Source: Variovorax brevis (GTDB lineage: Bacteria; Pseudomonadota; Gammaproteobacteria; Burkholderiales; Burkholderiaceae_C). From it: 64,000 nucleotides of DNA. Positions 59,103-64,000 of the stretch are shown piece by piece. Below the pieces are notes generated by a model. It ran no database searches. It saw nothing but the letters and a program-made list of their open reading frames with translations, and was not told where the DNA came from. The stretch is from the NCBI RefSeq assembly GCF_030317105.1, contig NZ_JASZYG010000006.1, positions 124,001 to 188,000 on the forward strand, in the 5' to 3' direction. The stretch's first letter is position 1, and the number at the start of each line of letters is the position of its first letter. A program made the position numbers and the translations under genes.

Positions 59103-60062
59103 ATGACCAACTACACGCACTGGTTCATCCGTGCACGGCTCAAGACGAGGCAATTGCTGTTGCTCGTCGCCCTCGCGGAAGAGGGCAACATCCACCGCGC
59201 GGCCCAGGTGCTCAACATGACGCAGCCGGCCGCCTCCAAACTGCTGAAGGATCTGGAAGACGTACTGGAGGTCTCGCTGTTCGAGCGCTTGCCGCGGGGC
59301 ATGCGTCCCACCTGGTATGGCGAAACCATGATCCGCCATGCGCGCGTGGCGCTGGCCAGCCTGAACCAGGCGCATGACGAACTCGAAGGACTGAAGGCCG
59401 GCCGCTTCGGGCAGGTGGCGGTGGGCTGCATCACCGCGCCGGGCCTGTCGTTGCTGCCGCCGGCCGTGGCCGCGGTCAAGCGCGAGCATCCGAGCCTGCG
59501 CGTCTCGCTGGAAATCGAAACGAGCCCGGTGCTGCTGGAGCGCCTGGCGCAAGGCAAGCTCGACATCCTGGTCGCGCGCCTCTTTGCGGAGCACGACAAG
59601 ACCCAGTTGCGCTACGAAGCGCTGACCGAAGAGCCCGTGAGCGCACTCGTGCGGCCGGGCCATCCGCTGCTTGGCATGACCGGGCTCACGCTGCGCGACC
59701 TGGTCGGCAGCGGCTGGATCGTGCCGCCCGCGGGCAGCGTGCTGCGCCATCGCTTCGACCTGATGTTCCAGCAGGAAGGGCTGGCACCACCCATCAACCT
59801 GATCGAGACCAGCGCCCTGCTCTTCATCACGCGCATGCTGCAGCAAAGCGACATGGTCGCCATCCTTGCGGCCGACGTGGCGCGCTACTACGCGGCGCAC
59901 GGCATCGTGTCGCTGCTGCCGGTGTCCATGAACTGCCACATGGACGCCTTCGGCATCATCACGCGCACCGATCGCCTGCTGTCGCCCGCGGCCAAGGTGA
60001 TGATGCGCGCGCTCAAGACCGCGAGCCTGGACGTGTACGGCGCGCGGCTCGAAATCGAGTAG
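59103..60062 (+). CDS. LysR-family regulator, GbpR-like
   Basis: A 319-residue transcription factor. The winged helix-turn-helix is at about residues 14-70 (LKTRQLLLLVALAEEGNIHR, then AAQVLNMTQPAASKLLKDLE). The ligand-binding domain follows. The sequence resembles Agrobacterium/Azospirillum GbpR, which controls chvE-type sugar-binding protein genes in response to arabinose, galactose or fucose. The start at 59103 fits the family; a TTG 14 codons upstream is less likely. Divergent position from the sugar operon supports a regulatory link to it. Confidence 0.9.
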   Translation: MTNYTHWFIRARLKTRQLLLLVALAEEGNIHRAAQVLNMTQPAASKLLKDLEDVLEVSLFERLPRGMRPTWYGETMIRHARVALASLNQAHDELEGLKAGRFGQVAVGCITAPGLSLLPPAVAAVKREHPSLRVSLEIETSPVLLERLAQGKLDILVARLFAEHDKTQLRYEALTEEPVSALVRPGHPLLGMTGLTLRDLVGSGWIVPPAGSVLRHRFDLMFQQEGLAPPINLIETSALLFITRMLQQSDMVAILAADVARYYAAHGIVSLLPVSMNCHMDAFGIITRTDRLLSPAAKVMMRALKTASLDVYGARLEIE

Positions 60063-60184
60063 TCATTGCAATGCAGGGATCGACCGATGCCGCTTTCAGG
60101 TCTTTCCAGTATGGGTAGGCGTTGATAGGATCGGCCCGCCAGAACGCCGCCAAAAGCCGCGCACCCTGGCGAAGGAGACACACT

Positions 60185-61102
60185 TTGACCGCATCCACGT
60201 CCTTGCCCATCCCCACCGTTCTCGATGCGCCCCGCTGCGTGTGGGCCGCCGGCGCGGAGCTTGGCGAAGGAACCCTCTGGTCGCAGCGCGAGCAGTCGCT
60301 CTACTGGGTCGACATTCTGGGCAAGCAGTTGCATCGCCTGCGCTTGGCCGACGGCGCGCAGTCGAGTTGGCGCTTCGATGAGGAAATCTCGGCTGTGGCC
60401 GAACGCGCGCATGCACCGGGTCTGTTCATCACCTTGCGCCGCGGCTTTGCGCTGTTCGACCCCGACGTCAGCGGCGCCAAACCGCGCTACCTTCACCAGC
60501 CCGAGGAGCCCGCGACCAACCGCTTCAACGACGGCAAGTGCGACGGCTACGGCCGCTATTGGGGCGGCACGATGGATTGCGCCTGCGAGCAGCCCACCGG
60601 CACGCTGTACCGCTACGACGCCGACGGCCGCTGCACGCGACACGACTCCGGGTATCCCGTCACGAACGGCCCGACCTGGTCTGCCGACCAGGGCACCTTC
60701 TATTTCAACGACACGGCGCGTGGACGGGTCTACGCCTGGGACTTCGACGCGCCGCGCGGCACTGTGTCGAACAAACGCGAGTGGCTTCGCTTCACGCGCG
60801 AGGACGGCTATCCCGATGGCATGACGACCGACGCCGCCGGCCGCCTGTGGATCGCCCACTGGGGCGGCTCGTGCGTGACCTGCCATGACCCGGTGAGCGC
60901 GCGCGAGTTGTGCCGCATCAAGCTGCCGACGGCGCACATTACCGACGTCGCATTTGGCGGGCCGGACCTGCGCACGCTTTTTATCAGCAGTGCGTGGAGC
61001 GGCCTCAATGCCACGCAGCGCGCTGAACAGCCCTTGGCGGGTGCCTTGTTTGCGGTGACCATCGACAGCCCGGGTGTGCCTGCTGCCCTGTTCGGCGGGT
61101 AG
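60185..61102 (+). CDS. SMP-30/gluconolactonase family sugar lactonase
   Basis: A 305-residue six-bladed propeller hydrolase, probably opening a sugar-1,4- or 1,5-lactone to the acid. The start is a TTG at 60185, with AAGGAG seven bases upstream; no ATG is suitably placed. Metal-binding landmarks are LGEGTLW, NRFNDGKCDGYGRYWGGTMD (Asn and Asp ligands) and DGMTTDAAGRLW. Related proteins in Burkholderiales and Azospirillum are L-arabinolactonases. It follows the LysR gene by about 120 bases. Confidence 0.9.
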   Translation: MTASTSLPIPTVLDAPRCVWAAGAELGEGTLWSQREQSLYWVDILGKQLHRLRLADGAQSSWRFDEEISAVAERAHAPGLFITLRRGFALFDPDVSGAKPRYLHQPEEPATNRFNDGKCDGYGRYWGGTMDCACEQPTGTLYRYDADGRCTRHDSGYPVTNGPTWSADQGTFYFNDTARGRVYAWDFDAPRGTVSNKREWLRFTREDGYPDGMTTDAAGRLWIAHWGGSCVTCHDPVSARELCRIKLPTAHITDVAFGGPDLRTLFISSAWSGLNATQRAEQPLAGALFAVTIDSPGVPAALFGG

Positions 61103-61249
61103 CTTGCCCACCCCCGTTTCTTGCTCACTTCGTGTCGCCGGATCCCCACTCAAGGGGGCGCTTCCCCCGCGGCCCACAAAGCTGGTTCCGCGGGCGCTCC
61201 CGCACGGGGCCTGACCCTGATCTTCGTTTGCTTCAACCACTGAATTCAC
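61103..61249. repeat. Hairpin-rich intergenic element, repeat-like
   Basis: This gap holds nested dyads: CCCCACTCAAGGGGG at about 61144-61158, and CCCGCGG (61166-61172) pairing with CCGCGGG (61188-61194). The flanking text (CACCCCCGTTTCTTGC, CACTTCGTGTCGCC) looks like dispersed intergenic elements that I associate with Comamonadaceae genomes. It probably acts at the RNA level between the lactonase and the dehydrogenase genes. Copy number cannot be judged from this window. Confidence 0.5.
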
Positions 61250-62014
61250 ATGACTGCTTCTGCACAATATCCCAGCCTTTCCGACCGCAGCGTGCTGATC
61301 ACCGGTGGCGCCACTGGCATCGGCGCCACGCTGGTCGAGAGCTTTGTTGCGCAGGGTGCGCGCGTCGCCTTTGTCGACATCGATGACGCGGCGGGCCAGG
61401 CCCTTGCAACATCGCTGGCCGGTGCGCGCCATGCACCGCTGTTCATTCGCACCGACCTGACCGACATCCCGGCGCTGCAGGCCGCCGTTGCAACGGCACG
61501 CGCAAAAAACGGGCCGATCAGCATCCTCCTGAACAACGCCGCCAACGACAAGCGGCACACCATCGAAGAGACGACCATCGCTTCGTGGGACGCCGGCATT
61601 GCCGTGAACATCCGGCACCAGTTCTTTGCGGCGCAAGCGGTGGCGCCAGACATGCGCGCGGCGGGCGGCGGATCGATCATCAACTTCGGCTCGATCAGCT
61701 GGATGCTCAAGCAGGGCGGCATGCCGGTGTACACGACCGCCAAGTCGGCGGTGCAGGGTCTCACGCGCAGCCTGGCGCGCGACCTCGGGCCGTCGAACAT
61801 CCGCGTCAACACGCTGGTGCCCGGCTGGGTCATGACGGAGAAACAGTTGCGCCTGTGGGTCAAGGAAGACTCGAAGGAAGAGATTGCCAAGGGGCAATGC
61901 ATCAACAAGCCGCTGATGGCCGAGCACATCGCGAGCATGGCGCTGTTCCTGGCTTCGGACGACAGCGCGATGTGCACGGCGCAGGACTTCATCGTGGACG
62001 GAGGCTGGGCTTGA
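61250..62014 (+). CDS. SDR sugar 1-dehydrogenase (arabinose/galactose/xylose type)
   Basis: A 254-residue NAD(P)-dependent short-chain dehydrogenase. TGGATGIGATL binds the cofactor, NNAANDKRH follows, and the active site is Ser (SISWM) with YTTAK. The NNAANDxRH segment is characteristic of D-xylose/L-arabinose/D-galactose 1-dehydrogenases of Caulobacter and Burkholderia. It would oxidise the sugar to its lactone, which the neighbouring SMP-30 protein opens. Its stop overlaps the TTG start of galM. Confidence 0.9.
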   Translation: MTASAQYPSLSDRSVLITGGATGIGATLVESFVAQGARVAFVDIDDAAGQALATSLAGARHAPLFIRTDLTDIPALQAAVATARAKNGPISILLNNAANDKRHTIEETTIASWDAGIAVNIRHQFFAAQAVAPDMRAAGGGSIINFGSISWMLKQGGMPVYTTAKSAVQGLTRSLARDLGPSNIRVNTLVPGWVMTEKQLRLWVKEDSKEEIAKGQCINKPLMAEHIASMALFLASDDSAMCTAQDFIVDGGWA

Positions 62015-63093
62015 CCCTTGCGCTTGCGCGCATCGAACAGCGCGATGTGGGCCAGCTCGCCGATGGGCGCTTGGTGCGCGAATTCACGCTGCATGGCGCG
62101 AGCGGCATTCGCCTGAGTGCGATCAACCTGGGCGGCATCGTGACGGCGCTGCATGTGCCGGACCGCGATGGACAGCTTGCCAATGTCGTGCTTGGCTGCG
62201 CATCGCTACAGGACTACGAGACGCGCAATCCGCACTTCGGGACCATCGTGGGGCGCTATGGGAATCGCATTGCGCACGGACGCTTTTCGATTGAAGGTCG
62301 CGAGGTGCAGTTGGAAGTGAACGACGGCAGGAACGCGTTGCACGGTGGCTTCAAAGGCTTTGGCAAGCGCTGGTGGGACATCGAGCCGGTGGCGATTGCC
62401 GCGGACGGCAGCGTGGCGATCGAGTTGCGCTACACGAGCGAGGATGGCGAAGGCGGCTACCCAGGCCGGCTCGATGCGCGTGTGCGCTACACGTTGACGG
62501 CACAGAACGAATGGCGCATCGACTACCACGCGACCTGCGACCAGTCGACCATCGTCAACCTGACGCATCACGACTACTTCAACCTGCGCGGCAGCGGGGA
62601 TGTGTTGGATCACATGCTGACGATCGGCGCGAGCCGCTATTGCCCGGTGGATGACACGCTGATTCCTGAAGGCATCGCGCCGGTGGAAGGCACGCCCTTT
62701 GACTTTCGCGAAGCGCGTCGCATCGGCGAGCGGATCCGGCAGTCGCATGTGCAGTTGCTGCGCGGGCGTGGGTATGACCACAACTTCGTGCTCGACGAAG
62801 CGGACCCGAAGGCCCTGCACTTCGCTGCGCGGCTGGAAGATCCTGTTTCCGGTCGCACGATGGACGTGCTCACGACCGAGCCCGGCGTGCAGTTCTATTC
62901 AGGCAACTTCCTGGATGGCACGCTGGTGAATTCCGCGGGCCAGGCCGTGCGGCAGGGCGATGGGCTGTGCCTGGAGACGCAGCACTTTCCGGATTCACCG
63001 AACCAGCCTTCGTTTCCTTCGACGGTGTTGGTGCCGGGGCAGGTGTTTGCCAGCACCACCGTGCATCGCTTCGGGTTGATGCGTCCGCGCTAG
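62011..63093 (+). CDS. galM: Aldose 1-epimerase (mutarotase)
   Basis: A 360-residue enzyme interconverting alpha and beta anomers of aldoses. The start is a TTG at 62011, sharing bases with the SDR stop codon (TTGA), so translation is coupled. Catalytic regions are NLTHHDYFNLRGSGD (histidine), GRGYDHNFVLD, and the final YSGNFLDGT with ETQHFPDSPNQP. Its role would be to supply the anomer preferred by the dehydrogenase. It converges with the last gene, overlapping by four bases. Confidence 0.93.
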   Translation: MTLALARIEQRDVGQLADGRLVREFTLHGASGIRLSAINLGGIVTALHVPDRDGQLANVVLGCASLQDYETRNPHFGTIVGRYGNRIAHGRFSIEGREVQLEVNDGRNALHGGFKGFGKRWWDIEPVAIAADGSVAIELRYTSEDGEGGYPGRLDARVRYTLTAQNEWRIDYHATCDQSTIVNLTHHDYFNLRGSGDVLDHMLTIGASRYCPVDDTLIPEGIAPVEGTPFDFREARRIGERIRQSHVQLLRGRGYDHNFVLDEADPKALHFAARLEDPVSGRTMDVLTTEPGVQFYSGNFLDGTLVNSAGQAVRQGDGLCLETQHFPDSPNQPSFPSTVLVPGQVFASTTVHRFGLMRPR

Positions 63094-64000
63094 ACATTCA
63101 CCAGCGCCAGATAGTCCAGCAACGTCGACCCGCCCAAGGTCGCAAACGGCAACAACACCGCCTTGAGCAAGGGCTGCTGCCAGAACGGCGCAAACGCGCC
63201 TTCATGCAGGCTGTCCATTCGCGCGAGCAGCAGCGAAAGCTGCGCAGCCTTCGGCGGCTCCGGAGGCGGCACATGCTCGCACTTCCCGGGATCTTCGTCA
63301 GGCTCTTCGGACTCATCGTCAGGATCGTCGAACTGCCCGACTGGCGCGGCGCCAGCCGCCACCTCCTCCGCCTTCGGCTTCACATCTCCACTCACCCGCA
63401 CCAGCGCATCCCGCAGCAAATCCATCGCGTGCTCCCGCGACTTCTCCGCCGCAAAGCGCAGCGCCACCGCACACGCCAACGCAATCGACGCCCCCAGCAC
63501 CGACAAGACGATCCCCGTCGCCGGCATGTACCAGTCATCGAACGCCGCGCTGCGCGACAACAGGAACAGCGACAGCACGATGAAGGGAAAGTAGATCAAG
63601 CGCGTCACGCATTTCGTGCGCAGTGCGATGAACTCCAGGTCGATCCAGTTGTCCAGGTACGCGCGCGGCACGTGGAGGTCGTCCTCGAACTTCTCGACCG
63701 TTGATCGGGGCCAGTTGGCGCCGTGCACGCGCAGGCCGTGCACGAAGCTCACGCAGAAGGCGGTCGCGTCCACGACGAAGAAAACGAGGAAATACATCGC
63801 GAGAATCATGAGCGCGTGCAGCCATCGGTGGATGGAAAGCACGAGCGGGCCTCGCTGCGGAATGAACCAGCCGTCACGCATCGCCAGCCACAGCACGCCG
63901 CTGACGCACAGCGCAATGAGCACGCACGCCGTCGTGCGCGTGGCACGCGCGCTGATGCGGTTCTGCACGATGTAGCGGCGCCAGAAGATGATGGTGCCCG
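63090..64000 (-). CDS. Unrecognised integral membrane protein (partial, 5' end off window)
   Basis: The reading frame is open to the right edge, so the N-terminus lies outside. The visible ~303 residues contain four hydrophobic segments: near TTACVLIALCVSGVLWLAM, WLHALMILAMYFLVFFVVDA, VTRLIYFPFIVLSLFLL and a segment after GIVLSVLGASIALACAV. A highly acidic loop follows (DDPDDESEEPDEDPGKCEH). I do not recognise a family. It is probably an inner-membrane protein with a cytoplasmic acidic region. Confidence 0.75.
   Translation of the reverse strand, partial: GTIIFWRRYIVQNRISARATRTTACVLIALCVSGVLWLAMRDGWFIPQRGPLVLSIHRWLHALMILAMYFLVFFVVDATAFCVSFVHGLRVHGANWPRSTVEKFEDDLHVPRAYLDNWIDLEFIALRTKCVTRLIYFPFIVLSLFLLSRSAAFDDWYMPATGIVLSVLGASIALACAVALRFAAEKSREHAMDLLRDALVRVSGDVKPKAEEVAAGAAPVGQFDDPDDESEEPDEDPGKCEHVPPPEPPKAAQLSLLLARMDSLHEGAFAPFWQQPLLKAVLLPFATLGGSTLLDYLALVNV

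Noticed and set aside
1..64000. tRNA, rRNA, CRISPR array, insertion sequence or prophage
   Set aside because: Looked for cloverleaf-like segments, regularly spaced identical repeats, transposase motifs and phage structural genes. None seen apart from the VgrG spike protein, which is a T6SS component.

Overview
The window is GC-rich, gene-dense bacterial DNA. It most resembles a Comamonadaceae betaproteobacterium (Burkholderiales), probably Variovorax or a close relative. That placement is inferred from an Omp32-type porin, a Coq7-type ubiquinone hydroxylase, a short betaproteobacterial GspC, a cphA'/cphA cyanophycin pair and a ChvE/GguAB plus YtfQRT/YjfF sugar-uptake block. I see no rRNA, tRNA, insertion sequence, prophage or CRISPR array.

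Layout: 1-5.6 kb carries central carbon metabolism: pgi and tal overlapping on the minus strand, then a lipocalin and zwf on the plus strand. 5.6-12.5 kb is a minus-strand dipeptide/oligopeptide ABC operon with an M20 amidohydrolase embedded in it, followed by a porin with its own terminator. 14-17 kb holds coq7, an OsmC-family gene and ilvA. Between osmC and ilvA lies a strong candidate small RNA: a promoter, three stem-loops, a 15-nt loop containing an anti-Shine-Dalgarno motif, and an intrinsic terminator. 17-29.6 kb is a type II secretion locus: gspC divergent, then gspG-H-I-J-K-L-M-N-D-E, an opposing SDR gene, and gspF. 29.6-33.6 kb has a 5'-nucleotidase, an SbmA/YddA-like ABC protein and queC.

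33.1-40.9 kb is a cyanophycin locus. An ABC exporter and a DUF1854 protein are divergent from two tandem synthetases. The first synthetase, cphA', has a broken C-terminal P-loop and lacks the last Mur-ligase subdomain; the second, cphA, looks intact. 41.0-48.3 kb is an orphan type VI secretion island: VgrG with a C-terminal beta-sandwich extension, a phospholipase D-like Tle5 effector with two HKD motifs, a Sel1-repeat lipoprotein (likely immunity protein), and an AP2-domain protein.

48.9-63.1 kb is a sugar uptake and oxidation region. On the minus strand a probable single operon runs aldehyde dehydrogenase-ytfQ-chvE-gguA-gguB-ytfR-ytfT-yjfF, so the ChvE/GguAB importer sits inside the YtfQRT/YjfF importer. 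Divergent are a GbpR-like LysR regulator, an SMP-30 lactonase, an SDR sugar dehydrogenase and an aldose epimerase. Together they suggest non-phosphorylative oxidation of pentoses or galactose, but the sugar-acid dehydratases of such a pathway are not in the window. The window ends inside an unrecognised membrane protein gene.

The observations I rate highest are the anti-SD small RNA (15258-15350), the cyanophycin cluster with its degenerate synthetase and dedicated transporter, and the VgrG-Tle5-immunity-AP2 island.
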